Positions 26,636-34,675 of a stretch of 64,000 nt of DNA are shown here, in pieces. Both the position numbers and the translations under genes were made by a program. Numbering within the stretch: the first letter of the stretch is position 1; each line of letters opens with the position of its first letter. Location: positions 372,001-436,000 of the forward strand of contig NZ_FXAT01000005.1 of NCBI RefSeq assembly GCF_900177725.1, in the 5' to 3' direction. The stretch is from Paraburkholderia susongensis (lineage in GTDB: Bacteria > Pseudomonadota > Gammaproteobacteria > Burkholderiales > Burkholderiaceae). The notes beneath the pieces are model-generated. The model saw nothing but the letters and a program-made list of their open reading frames with translations, made no database searches and was not told where the DNA came from.

Positions 26636-27373
26636 TCAGCATAGATCGTGCGCAGCTTCACGGGCCACGTTGCCCGTGGCCGCATCCTCGCACGAAAACA
26701 GCCGGTAGCCGCTTTTATACACCGGCTGCAACCTGAAGCCGTTGCGTTGCCCGATCTCGAGCAGTTGCCGCAGCCGTGACACGTGGCTGTCGATCGTACG
26801 GATCGATCTGCATGGCTCGCGGCCCCACACCAGCACGAAGATATGATCGCGCGACATCGTGCGGCCGAGGTTGGAAAAGAACAGCACGGCCAGTTCGAAC
26901 TGGGTGCGCGACAGCGGCATCGGCTTGCCGCGCAACGTAGCCGCCTTGCGCACCATGTCGAAGCGGTACGGGCCGATCGCGAAGCTCGCCGTCGCGCGCA
27001 GGCGCTGCGGATACGCGCGCCGCAGCAGCGCCGCGACACGCGCGCGAAACTCGGCGGGGCGCAGCGGCAGCGCGACGTAGTCGTCCGCGCCGCCGGCGAG
27101 CGCGCGCACCATGCTGTCCTCCGACGCGTCGCCCGATACGAACATGATCGGCAGATGCTCGCCGACGGCCCGGCGCACCGAGTGCAGGAGTTCCGGGCCG
27201 AAGAGCCGCGTGCCCAGCCAGTCCAGTATCAGCAGATCCATCGTGGAATGGGTGAGCGCCTTCGAGATCGTGGGGCCGTCACGATACGCCGTGCAGAAAT
27301 AGCCGGCGCTCACGAGGACGTGTTCGATCGACTGGCGCACGGCCGGGTCACGCTGAAGAACGGCGACGCGCAT
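26636..27373 (-). CDS. OmpR-type response regulator with degenerate receiver
   Basis: 245 residues. The receiver domain (1-115) keeps the phospho-acceptor D51 (LLILDWLG) and S80/G81, but one of the two N-terminal acids is replaced (Q7-R8-D9) and the conserved lysine of the KP motif is leucine (DDYVALPLRP, L102). The C-terminal winged helix of the OmpR type is normal (MPLSRTQFELAVLFFSNLGRT, TIDSHVSRLRQLLEIG, GYRLF). No histidine kinase gene is near, so it is an orphan. The missing lysine suggests it does not switch by ordinary phosphorylation. The start at 27373 (MRVAVLQRDP) begins at the receiver's first strand. Confidence 0.9.
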   Translation of the reverse strand: MRVAVLQRDPAVRQSIEHVLVSAGYFCTAYRDGPTISKALTHSTMDLLILDWLGTRLFGPELLHSVRRAVGEHLPIMFVSGDASEDSMVRALAGGADDYVALPLRPAEFRARVAALLRRAYPQRLRATASFAIGPYRFDMVRKAATLRGKPMPLSRTQFELAVLFFSNLGRTMSRDHIFVLVWGREPCRSIRTIDSHVSRLRQLLEIGQRNGFRLQPVYKSGYRLFSCEDAATGNVAREAAHDLC

Positions 27374-27741
27374 GGAATGGACTCCCGACAGAAGGAACGC
27401 AAGCCATTCTCGGAGGCACGCTGCGCCGCTCCCATAGGAGCATTCCGAATTTGCGCGCGCAGCGCACACTGGCTGCGGACCGCCGCGCTCGCAGCGCAGG
27501 CGCGCCGATCTCCGCATGAAACCGCTTCCGAAGCTTTCTTCAAGCTCATTGAGCGCTTGCGGAAGGAGCCGGCTTTCATCCTGTAAAATCCGCGCCGGCC
27601 TCAGTCGTGAGCGCCCGCCCTATCCGGACGGCGCGCCGGTGTCCCGTGCTCTACCCAGCGCCCGCCACACTTCTCGCCCAACGACCGCCGCATGACCACG
27701 CGCGCCGCGTGTGGCGTCCAATTCAACAGAACAACTTAGCA
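27374..27741 (+). other. Spacer between divergent response regulator and MFS genes
   Basis: 368 bases with no convincing gene. TGTAAAATCC at about 27582-27591 looks like a -10 region for the MFS gene, but no well-spaced -35 is visible. The frame of the MFS gene is open back to 27607, but that part lacks transporter sequence. Confidence 0.3.
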
Positions 27742-29043
27742 ATGCAAGCGACAAATCTGGGTGGAGCGCAGACCGTCACCCCACGCCCTCTTGGGTACAA
27801 CGATTACAAGACGCTCGGTCTCGCCGCGCTCGGCGGGGCGCTCGAGTTCTACGACTTCATCATCTTCGTGTTCTTCGCGCCGGCGATCGGCCAGTTGTTC
27901 TTCCCGGCCTCGATGCCGGACTGGCTGCGCCAGGCGCAGACCTTCGGCATCTTCGCGGCGGGCTATCTGGCGCGGCCGCTCGGCGGCATCATCATGGCGC
28001 ACTTCGGCGACCTGTTCGGCCGCAAGCGCATGTTCACGCTGAGCGTGCTGCTGATGTCGGTGCCGACGCTGCTGATGGGCTTCATGCCCACCTACGCGAG
28101 CATCGGCGTGTTGGCGCCGGTGCTGCTGCTTCTGTTGCGCGTGATGCAAGGCGCGGCGGTCGGCGGCGAAGTGCCGGGCGCGTGGGTATTCGTCTCCGAG
28201 CATGTGCCGGGGCGGCACGTCGGCTATGCGTGCGGCACGCTGACGGCCGGCCTCACCGCGGGCATCCTGCTCGGCTCGCTGATCGCCTCGGCGGTGAACC
28301 GCCACTTCACGCCCGCCGACATTTCGGCCTACGCGTGGCGCATTCCGTTCCTCGTCGGCGGCGTGTTCGGCATGTTCTCGGTCTACCTGCGCCGCTGGCT
28401 GCACGAGACGCCGGTGTTCGCCGAACTCAAGCAGCGCAAGGCGATCGCCGCCGAGGTGCCGCTCAAGGCGGTGCTGCGCGACCACGGCCGCGCGGTGGTT
28501 GTCTCGATGCTGCTCACGTGGATGCTGTCGGCCGCGATCGTCGTCGTGATCCTGATGACGCCGACATTGCTGCAAAAGCAATTCCACATCGAGCCGGCCA
28601 CCGCGCTGATCGCGAACTGCGTGGCAACGCTGTGCCTGACGATCGGCTGCGTGATGGCGGGCTCGATCGCCGGGCGCATCGGCGCGGGCCGCACGATTTT
28701 CGTCGGCGGCCTCGCGCTCGCGGTGACCTACTACGTGATGTTCCGTCAGCTCTTCGTCGATACGTCGATGCTCGTGCCGCTGTATGCGCTGGCGGGGTTC
28801 TTCGTCGGCGTGATCGGCGCGATTCCTCTCGTGATGGTCCGCGCGTTCCCGCCGGTGGTGCGCTTCTCGGGCATCTCGTTCTCGTACAACGTCGCGTATG
28901 CGGTGTTCGGCGGCCTCACGCCGGTCGTCGTGTCGCTGCTGATGAAGTCCAATCCGATGGCCGCGCCGCTGTATGTCGGGGCGATCTGCGTGCTGGGGGC
29001 AGTGACCACGCTGTTCATCAAGGACGCGCCGCGGGGGCGGTGA
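27742..29043 (+). CDS. MFS transporter, metabolite:H+ symporter (MHS) family
   Basis: 433 residues, 12 predicted helices. The MHS signatures are present: ALGGALEFYDFIIFVFFAPA in TM1, RPLGGIIMAHFGDLFGRKRM in loop 2-3, and LLRVMQGAAVGGEVPGAWVF in TM4. Family members carry organic acids such as alpha-ketoglutarate, citrate, shikimate or proline/betaine. The start at 27742 (MQATNLGGAQ) lacks a good ribosome site. It stands alone, so no substrate can be proposed with confidence. Confidence 0.88.
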   Translation: MQATNLGGAQTVTPRPLGYNDYKTLGLAALGGALEFYDFIIFVFFAPAIGQLFFPASMPDWLRQAQTFGIFAAGYLARPLGGIIMAHFGDLFGRKRMFTLSVLLMSVPTLLMGFMPTYASIGVLAPVLLLLLRVMQGAAVGGEVPGAWVFVSEHVPGRHVGYACGTLTAGLTAGILLGSLIASAVNRHFTPADISAYAWRIPFLVGGVFGMFSVYLRRWLHETPVFAELKQRKAIAAEVPLKAVLRDHGRAVVVSMLLTWMLSAAIVVVILMTPTLLQKQFHIEPATALIANCVATLCLTIGCVMAGSIAGRIGAGRTIFVGGLALAVTYYVMFRQLFVDTSMLVPLYALAGFFVGVIGAIPLVMVRAFPPVVRFSGISFSYNVAYAVFGGLTPVVVSLLMKSNPMAAPLYVGAICVLGAVTTLFIKDAPRGR

Positions 29044-29276
29044 CCGGCTCTCTGGGAGTTGGCGACGGCGCGGCGCTGGGTTGAAGCGTCGTCGCTTGCG
29101 GTGGTTTGCTGCGGTTTGTTTGCTGCGGTTTGCTTGTCGCGATTCACGCGCGGCGACTTGCGAAAACTGAACGCTCCATGCTTTCGGCACACCGCGCGCA
29201 TTGCTCCCCGGTGGCGACATCCATACTTCACGTCGCCCCGAAACATGGCCCACTGCATCGGTTTTACGATGCAGTC

Positions 29277-30785
29277 ATGAACTCCTCCACTCCCTCGGTC
29301 TCGCCCGCCCTCGGCCGCGTTCTCGTGACAGTCAGCGTCGGCTTCGTCGTCACGCAGCTCGACGTGACCATCGTCAACATCGCGTTGCCGCGCATCGGCG
29401 CGGACCTGCATGCGAATGTCGCTGGCCTGCAATGGGTCGTCGATGCATACACGCTCGCGTTCGCGGTGCTGATGCTGTCGTCCGGCGCGCTCGGCGACCG
29501 CTTCGGCGCGCGGCGCATGTACGCGGCCGGGATCGTGCTGTTCGCGTTCGCGTCGCTCGCGTGCGGGCTCGCGCTCGATGCCGCGATGCTGGTTGGCGCG
29601 CGCGCATTGCAAGGCATCGGCGCGGCCGCGATGCTGCCGAACTCGCTCGCGCTGCTCAATCAGTCGTATGGACACGACCCGAAGCTGCGGGCACGCGCGG
29701 TCGGCCTGTGGACCGCGTCCGGTGCGATTTCGATTGCGGCGGGCCCGGTTGCCGGCGGCCTGCTGATCGCCGCGTTCGGCTGGCGCAGCATCTTCCTCGT
29801 CAATCTGCCGATCTGCGCGGCGGGCCTGCTCGCAACGCTGCTGTGGGTGCCGCGCCCGCAGACCGTACAGCACACCGAGCAACACGCCGCACGACACGCC
29901 GCTCAACCCAGCGCGCCGGCCGCTGCCCGTGGCAACACGGGCGCGGCGCCGCGCGGCATCGACCTCGGCGGCCAGGGTCTCGCGATCGTCGCGCTGACCG
30001 CGTTCGTCGCCGCCGTGATCGAATGGCGGCCGCTCGGCCTCGCGCATCCGTTCGTGGCCGGCGGCTTCGTCATCGCGCTGCTTGCGGCAAGCGCCTTTGT
30101 GCTCGTCGAGGCGCGCGTCGCAAGCCCGATGCTGCCGCTATCGCTGTTCGGCAAGCGCACGTTCAGCGCGGCGGTGCTGTTCGGCATCTGCGTGAACCTG
30201 ACTTACTACGGGATGGTGTTCGTGCTGAGTCTTTACCTGCAGCGCGTACGCGGCTACACGCCGTTGCAGGCGGGGCTCGCGTTCCTGCCGCTGACGGGCG
30301 GCTTCCTGGTCTCGAATCTCGCGAGCGGCCGGGTGATCGGCCGCTTCGGCGTGCGCGTGCCGATGATTCTCGGCGCGATCACGGCCGGCCTCGGCTACGG
30401 CCTGCTGCATTTCGTCGATGCCGGCACGCCGCTCCCCGCCCTGCTGCTGCCGTTCCTGCTGATTCCATCGGGCATGGGCCTGGCCGTGCCGGCCATGACC
30501 ACCGCGGTGCTTGCATCGACCGAGGCGAAGCGCGCGGGGACCGCATCGGCGGTATTGAATACGGCGCGGCAGGCGGGCGGCGCGGTGGGTGTGGCCGCCT
30601 TCGGCGCGCTCGCGGGCGGCGTGGACGCAACGCAGATCGTCGCGGGGACGCAGGCCGCCACCGCTATCTCAGTCGGTTTGCTGGCGCTGGGCGGGGTGCT
30701 CGCGTGTCTCGTGCATCCGGAACCGCATGCGCCGGCACCGGCTGTGCGCGAAAGTCAGGCTCAGCGGTTGAGCGAGTCGCGGTAA
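29277..30785 (+). CDS. MFS drug efflux transporter, DHA2 (14-TM) family
   Basis: 502 residues. DHA2 features are VVTQLDVTIVNIALPRIG in TM1, WVVDAYTLAFAVLMLSSGALGDRFGARRM across TM2-loop, and ALQGIGAAAMLPNSLALLN with the drug-exporter motif in TM5 (GPVAGGLLIAAFGWRSIFLVN). A histidine/glutamine-rich cytoplasmic loop (QTVQHTEQHAARHAAQ) lies near residue 205 and is unusual; it might bind metal. No partner membrane-fusion or regulator gene is adjacent. It probably exports a toxic compound by proton antiport. Confidence 0.88.
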   Translation: MNSSTPSVSPALGRVLVTVSVGFVVTQLDVTIVNIALPRIGADLHANVAGLQWVVDAYTLAFAVLMLSSGALGDRFGARRMYAAGIVLFAFASLACGLALDAAMLVGARALQGIGAAAMLPNSLALLNQSYGHDPKLRARAVGLWTASGAISIAAGPVAGGLLIAAFGWRSIFLVNLPICAAGLLATLLWVPRPQTVQHTEQHAARHAAQPSAPAAARGNTGAAPRGIDLGGQGLAIVALTAFVAAVIEWRPLGLAHPFVAGGFVIALLAASAFVLVEARVASPMLPLSLFGKRTFSAAVLFGICVNLTYYGMVFVLSLYLQRVRGYTPLQAGLAFLPLTGGFLVSNLASGRVIGRFGVRVPMILGAITAGLGYGLLHFVDAGTPLPALLLPFLLIPSGMGLAVPAMTTAVLASTEAKRAGTASAVLNTARQAGGAVGVAAFGALAGGVDATQIVAGTQAATAISVGLLALGGVLACLVHPEPHAPAPAVRESQAQRLSESR

Positions 30786-30801
30786 GGGACATCGGCATCG
30801 C

Positions 30802-31074
30802 CTAAAGCGACGCCTCCTGAATCGCGCCGGTGTCGATCGCGCGTTCGATCAACCCTTCGTTGCGCGCCTTGGCGATCGCGTCGGCGATCAGCTTCTCCGG
30901 CTCCTCGATTTCCACCTTCAACGCACCGAGAAACCCGGACGCATCGAGAATCACCAGCGTCGTGGCCGAATCGGCGAGGCTGATGATCACGCGATGCGGC
31001 GTCGGCCCTTCACCGAGACTCGCGCACAGTTGCGTAAGCTTGCCGCCAATCATCTGCTCGAAGTTCTGAATCAT
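30802..31074 (-). CDS. Conserved hypothetical small protein
   Basis: 90 residues, MIQNFEQMIGGKLTQLCASL to IQEASL. It has a plausible alternating strand/helix pattern (HRVIISLADSATTLVILDAS, then KVEIEEPEKLIADAIAKARN) and no signal peptide or membrane segment. It lies 91 bp before the DoxX gene on the same strand and ends 16 bp from the convergent DHA2 stop. I do not recognise a family. Confidence 0.65.
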   Translation of the reverse strand: MIQNFEQMIGGKLTQLCASLGEGPTPHRVIISLADSATTLVILDASGFLGALKVEIEEPEKLIADAIAKARNEGLIERAIDTGAIQEASL

Positions 31075-31165
31075 TCTCTGCTCCCCTGATTGCCGCAGAA
31101 CCGGGCGCGCGCGTCAGCGCGTGCCGCGTCGCAAGCGTGCCGCGCCGGCCGCCAACGGTGATGCC

Positions 31166-31600
31166 TCAAAGCCCGCCGAGGCCGCCGCGCGGCGCGCGTG
31201 CGCCATCGATGCTCAGGCGTCCCGCGCCGGTCACGAACAGCAGCAGGAAGCCGCCCGCGATACCGATGTTCTTCCAGAAGTGAATCACCATGTCGTGCTG
31301 CATGGCCGGATCGGTGATGTTCCAGAAATCGTGGCCGAGCACCGCGGTGATCACCGTGTACGCGGCCATGAACAGCGCGAGCGGACGAATCTTGAAACCG
31401 ACGACCAGCAGCAGCCCGCCGAGCACTTCGACCGCGGTCGCGATAGGCGCGGCGATCTGCACGAACGGCACGCCTTTCGAATGCAGGTAGCCGACAAAGC
31501 CCGCATAGCCCAGCAGCTTCATCACCCCGCTCCACAGGAACAGCACGGAAAGGGCAAGACGGGCGATGAAAATGATGCCGTAATCGACGGGACGCGTCAT
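31166..31600 (-). CDS. DoxX-family membrane protein
   Basis: 144 residues with four hydrophobic helices, starting MTRPVDYGIIFIARLALSVLF. WSGVMKLLGYAGFVGYLHSKGVP and TAVEVLGGLLLVVGFKIRPLAL are the conserved DoxX/YphA pattern, and NITDPAMQHDMVIHFWKNI is a typical loop before the last helix. The start at 31600 has GGAG upstream at five bases. Members sit in the inner membrane, often linked to redox or thiol stress; the precise role here is unknown. Confidence 0.88.
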   Translation of the reverse strand: MTRPVDYGIIFIARLALSVLFLWSGVMKLLGYAGFVGYLHSKGVPFVQIAAPIATAVEVLGGLLLVVGFKIRPLALFMAAYTVITAVLGHDFWNITDPAMQHDMVIHFWKNIGIAGGFLLLFVTGAGRLSIDGARAPRGGLGGL

Positions 31601-31933
31601 GTGGGACTCCTGTAATTGACTAAGCAGCAGACCCGGAAGGGCAGCCGCAGTTCCCCGCCTTGCCCCTGAGCATATGTGCAACGGCCGCCTTTTCCAAGTT
31701 TCTGGCATGAGGCCAGGCGCGCGGAGCGCGAGTGCGGCGCGCTCCGCCTCGCGGATAGGTGGCGCCCTAGGGCAGATTGTCGTCCGGATCGAGTGAATAC
31801 ACCAAGGTTATGTTGCCGCTCGCACCGTCGCGCTCGAATGGCCCTGCCTCGATTTCCGCGCGGTCGGCGAGCCGCCGCGCCTTCGCTCCGGCAGGGCTCG
31901 CGGCTGGCACAAAGCACCGTTCGGCACTGCCGC
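31601..31933. other. Spacer without recognisable gene
   Basis: 333 bases between fucU and doxX, both on the minus strand. Reading frames here are arginine-rich and show no family sequence. I see no clear terminator or promoter. Confidence 0.3.
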
Positions 31934-32398
31934 CTATGCGCGCGGCGCGTCCGGCGCGAGCAGCACGCCCTTCGTGAACACGAAGCAGCCGTAGCCGCGC
32001 TCCTCGCCGGTTGCAATCACGCAATACGCTTTGCGGGCGCGCTCGTAAAACGCGAATCGTTCGATCGACACGAATGGCACTTCGCGCCCTTCCGCCGCAT
32101 TGACCTCGGCCTGGGCTTCGCGCTGCACCGCGGGGATAGTATGCGGCTCGCCGACTACTTCCATGCGCGAGGCGGGGTGATCGATGAAGGTATCGAGCGG
32201 CAGCACCGACAGCACCGCGCGAATCGCACGCGGCGAACTCACGCCATCGAGACGCAGCGGCTTGCGGAGCACGGTGTCGCGCGCGACCGATTCGGCCGGA
32301 AAGTTTGCATCGCAAATGACGAGTTCGTCGCCATGGCCCATCGAGCGCAGCGCATACAGTATGTCGGCGTTCAGCAGCGGGTCCAGGTTCTTCAGCAC
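31934..32398 (-). CDS. fucU: L-fucose mutarotase (RbsD/FucU family)
   Basis: 154 residues from a GTG start ending at 32398 (MLKNLDPLLNADILYALRSM), with AAGGAG five bases upstream. The FucU pattern is clear: MGHGDELVICDANFP carries the catalytic His/Asp, and ERFAFYERARKAYCVIATGEERGYG is the conserved C-terminal half. It interconverts alpha and beta anomers of L-fucose (or a related sugar). It is slightly longer than E. coli FucU (140). No fucose operon is next to it here. Confidence 0.9.
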   Translation of the reverse strand: MLKNLDPLLNADILYALRSMGHGDELVICDANFPAESVARDTVLRKPLRLDGVSSPRAIRAVLSVLPLDTFIDHPASRMEVVGEPHTIPAVQREAQAEVNAAEGREVPFVSIERFAFYERARKAYCVIATGEERGYGCFVFTKGVLLAPDAPRA

Positions 32399-32594
32399 AG
32401 TGTCTCCTTGTGGCGCGGTTGATGGCTTGCCGTTTGACATGACGCGCGGTTCGGCCGTGCGCCTGAGCGGCTTGTGACCGACTTGTAATCGGTTTGCGAT
32501 CCGCTCGTGATTGATGGGTGATCGGCTCGTGCGCGTACATTCGCACCGGCTACGCGGCGAAACACGTGAGCCACGGTCTCGATCGCGACTTCTG

Positions 32595-32700
32595 CTTCAC
32601 AGCGTCTGCTTCACGGCGTCTGCTTCACGGCGTCTACTTCACGGCGTCTACTTCACGGCGTCTACTTCACGGCGTCTACTTCACGGCGTCTACTTCACGG
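32595..32700. repeat. 14-bp tandem repeat array
   Basis: Seven complete copies of CTTCACGGCGTCTA (the first copies read CAGCGTCTG or CGGCGTCTG) plus an 8-base partial copy. The array begins upstream of fucU and its last units supply the TAG stop of the 32690-33073 gene. Copy number probably varies between strains. Confidence 0.95.
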
Positions 32701-33073
32701 CCGACCGATTGTAGCAAGCCGGGTTGCGCACTTCCGCACAACCCGGCTTCGCATGGGCGAACACGCTGTGCGTCCCATCAATTGGATACACGCCGCCCAC
32801 GCAGGCCATCGCCGATCCGCTGCATCGTGCGGCATGCGAGTCGACGCTTGCGCTGCACTGCCAGCGCAGCCAGCCGACCATCGCCAGCAGCACGAGCCCC
32901 GCGCCGCCCAGCACCGGCTCGCGCCAGCCGAGCAGCGCCATGAACATGAACGCCCGCGCGCCGGCGAGTAGCGCAAAGCCGGCGATCGCGCCCGATAGCG
33001 CATCGACGGCGGCGGACACGCGCGCGAACGTACAGTTAGTCAGGACAGGCGTGGAGGCTGCGGGCTCGTGCAT
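32690..33073 (-). CDS. Hypothetical membrane protein
   Basis: 127 residues from the ATG at 33073 (MHEPAASTPVLTNCTFARVS). Two hydrophobic segments are visible: LSGAIAGFALLAGARAFMFM (about 22-42) and VLGGAGLVLLAMVGWLRW (about 50-68). The tail is cysteine-containing (CSASV, RCSGSAMACVG, GCAEVRNPACYN), which suggests a folded extracytoplasmic end. The stop codon lies inside the 14-bp tandem repeat, so the C-terminus (NRSAVK) may have been shaped by repeat growth. No family is recognised. Confidence 0.55.
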   Translation of the reverse strand: MHEPAASTPVLTNCTFARVSAAVDALSGAIAGFALLAGARAFMFMALLGWREPVLGGAGLVLLAMVGWLRWQCSASVDSHAARCSGSAMACVGGVYPIDGTHSVFAHAKPGCAEVRNPACYNRSAVK

Positions 33074-33113
33074 GATCGTCTCCGTGAAAATTCGGTGTGG
33101 GTCGTGAGTGGCG

Positions 33114-33482
33114 TCAGGCTGCGCCAGGGGCTTCGTCGAGAAAACCGGTGACCGCCTGCAGGCGGCCGTGCGCATCCACCACGCCGAAGTCGGAACCCTT
33201 GACGATCGCCTCGCCGGCCGGCGTGGTCAGCGCCCACGAGAACCGCAGGCGATTCGCAAAGCCGTCGACGTCGGTCGTGCGGCTAAACGTGTGATGCGGA
33301 AAACGCTCGTGCACTGCGCGGATCATCGCGTCGATGCCGTCGTGTCCCGCACCGGCAAGCAGCGGGTCGCGATAGTCGGCATCGGCGCTCCACGTCGCAA
33401 CAATCAACTCGCGGCGGCGCGCGCCATCGGTCTCGTTCCAGGCGTCGAAATAACGGTCGATCAGATCGGTATGTGCATTCAT
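33114..33482 (-). CDS. SnoaL-like (NTF2-fold) protein
   Basis: 122 residues starting MNAHTDLIDRYFDAWNETDG. The pattern of an N-terminal helix with 'Y.daWne.D', then RRELIVATWSADADYRDPLLAGAGHDGIDAMI, is the polyketide-cyclase/SnoaL-like NTF2 fold, here complete at usual length. Such proteins are small-molecule binders or isomerases; the ligand is unknown. It ends 40 bp before the start of the 33073 membrane-protein gene on the same strand and may share its transcript. Confidence 0.8.
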   Translation of the reverse strand: MNAHTDLIDRYFDAWNETDGARRRELIVATWSADADYRDPLLAGAGHDGIDAMIRAVHERFPHHTFSRTTDVDGFANRLRFSWALTTPAGEAIVKGSDFGVVDAHGRLQAVTGFLDEAPGAA

Positions 33483-33929
33483 CTCAAACTCCTTGATTGG
33501 CAGGACTGAGCGCTACGCTCGGCACACGCGTCGTATGCGGCGGGCTCGGAGTGAAGATTGACCGCTCTCGTGCATCGCGTCGATTACGTGGCAGGTAAAT
33601 ATCTCGAAGTCATTCGCCTAAAGCCGCACTACGTCGCGCCAGCCGGTTTCCAGCCGCAATGCTTTACTGCCGGCGGCGTTGTGCGCGGTGCAGGAGTGCG
33701 CATGGAGTCATCCTTGATGAATTTGTCGGTAACGAGAAACGCACCGACTTTAGATAGCGTTCAGCCTTCGGCTACCGGCTTATCTGCGCTGACGATCGCA
33801 TCCTGCTCGGCCGTTTCCCCCTCTGCCTTGAACCACGAGGCGATCTTCTGAGTGATGGCTTTGAGGTTCCCGGCGACGAGTAGAATTGATGCCTACAGGA
33901 AACGAATACATTCAACGGGGACTTCGCAA
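33483..33929. other. AT-richer spacer without recognisable gene
   Basis: 447 bases between the SnoaL-like gene and the Rap1a-like gene, both transcribed away from it. A 97-codon frame at 33558-33851 has no family features or ribosome site and I do not call it. The base composition falls toward the following accessory patch. Confidence 0.35.
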
Positions 33930-34298
33930 ATGCAATGCTTTAGACAAAAGGTCGTGAAACTGGCTATTCGCTGCCTTGCCGCCGCATCAGTATTTTTGGC
34001 GGTGGGATCAGTAGCACATGCAGAGCCGACGATTTCGGATTACCAGAAACTCGATCGAAAAAACGGCCCTCTGCCGACGTACATATCCGGCCTGGGCCAG
34101 GCCTATCTTTGGGCGAATGTCGCTCTGCGAGCCGAGCAAGCGCAGCGACTCTATTGCCCCCCGCCCACACTCGTGATCAATCTCGACAACTACTATTCAA
34201 TCCTCGACAGCTACATCAAGGAAAACAACACGCCGGGCGGCGATGCGCTTGGAATGACGTTGTTAATGGCCCTCAGGAAAACATTTCCCTGCAAATGA
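33930..34298 (+). CDS. Exported Rap1a/Tai-like protein
   Basis: 122 residues from the ATG at 33930. A Sec signal peptide is clear (KLAIRCLAAASVFLAVGSVAHA, cleavage near residue 31). The mature ~90 residues show the Rap1a/Tai immunity pattern: YISGLGQAYLWANVAL, a YCPPPTLVI motif, a helix (YYSILDSYIKE) and a closing LRKTFPCK. The Cys in YCPP and in FPCK are the family's disulfide pair. Known members neutralise periplasmic type VI amidase effectors, but many homologues are not tied to one. No effector gene or T6SS is in the window. The A+T content is higher than in its neighbours. Confidence 0.65.
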   Translation: MQCFRQKVVKLAIRCLAAASVFLAVGSVAHAEPTISDYQKLDRKNGPLPTYISGLGQAYLWANVALRAEQAQRLYCPPPTLVINLDNYYSILDSYIKENNTPGGDALGMTLLMALRKTFPCK

Positions 34299-34299
34299 A

Positions 34300-34336
34300 A
34301 AAGCCCGCGCGGCGCGAGCCGTGCAGGCTTTCGTTT
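34300..34336 (+). terminator. Rho-independent terminator of the Rap1a-like gene
   Basis: AAAGCCCGCGCGGC pairs with GCCGTGCAGGCTTT (14 bp, one mismatch and one G-U) across a GCGA loop of the stable GNRA type, then CGTTTTC. It starts two bases after the stop codon. Confidence 0.8.
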
Positions 34337-34406
34337 TCTCTGGACGCAACTCGGGCGCCACGGCACGTAGCAATATCAAAAGATTTGCGGGCCTACAAAC
34401 TTCATT

Positions 34407-34553
34407 TCATGCCGGTTGATGGTCTTTCAGCCAATCGCGCAACGCATCGTTCATGCGCGTCTGCCAACCGTCGCCAGTCGCCTTGAACGCTTCGACAACG
34501 TCTGCCTCGTATCGCAAACGGCCGACATCACCAGCGCATGAATACGCAAACAC
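34407..34553 (-). pseudogene. BrnA-type antitoxin remnant (C-terminal half)
   Basis: The minus-strand frame reads RLRYEADVVEAFKATGDG then WQTRMNDALRDWLKDH and a stop at 34407. This is the ribbon-helix-helix DNA-binding end of BrnA/CopG-like antitoxins (usual form RlDaDVveaFKAtGpGWQTRmNdaLRdwL). Upstream the frame runs only to a GTG at 34553 without a usable ribosome site, then a stop codon, so the N-terminal part of a normal ~90-residue BrnA is missing. No BrnT toxin is recognisable. Most likely a decayed toxin-antitoxin leftover; a 48-residue working protein cannot be excluded. Confidence 0.7.
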
Positions 34554-34591
34554 ATGCCCTCATGCAAAATCACAAAAACAGAAGTAACGCG

Positions 34592-34620
34592 TTGATTTGT
34601 ACGAGAGATCGTCGTATTAA
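34592..34620 (+). promoter_or_regulatory. Sigma-70-like promoter for the XRE gene
   Basis: TTGATT, a 17-bp spacer and TATTAA, ending 55 bp before the start at 34676. The spacer holds an imperfect inverted repeat (TACGA/TCGTcGTA) that could be an operator. Confidence 0.6.
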
Positions 34621-34675
34621 GGACTTTACCTCTCACGTAATGGTTTGCTCACACGCTTCGACTATGATCGGTGGC

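Noticed and set aside
27607..27741. N-terminal extension of the MHS transporter in the open frame before 27742.
   Set aside because: The extra 45 residues are Arg/Pro-rich and unlike a transporter N-terminus; the first helix begins soon after the later start.
29095..29145. GGTTTGCTGCGG-like repeats after the MHS transporter gene.
   Set aside because: Only two or three short imperfect copies; too small to call an array or element.
32595..32700. The 14-bp array as a CRISPR or an insertion-sequence end.
   Set aside because: The units are directly adjacent with no spacers, and there are no cas or transposase genes.
33558..33851. A 97-codon plus-strand frame in the spacer before the Rap1a-like gene.
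   Set aside because: No ribosome site, signal peptide or family pattern; the composition is that of random frame.
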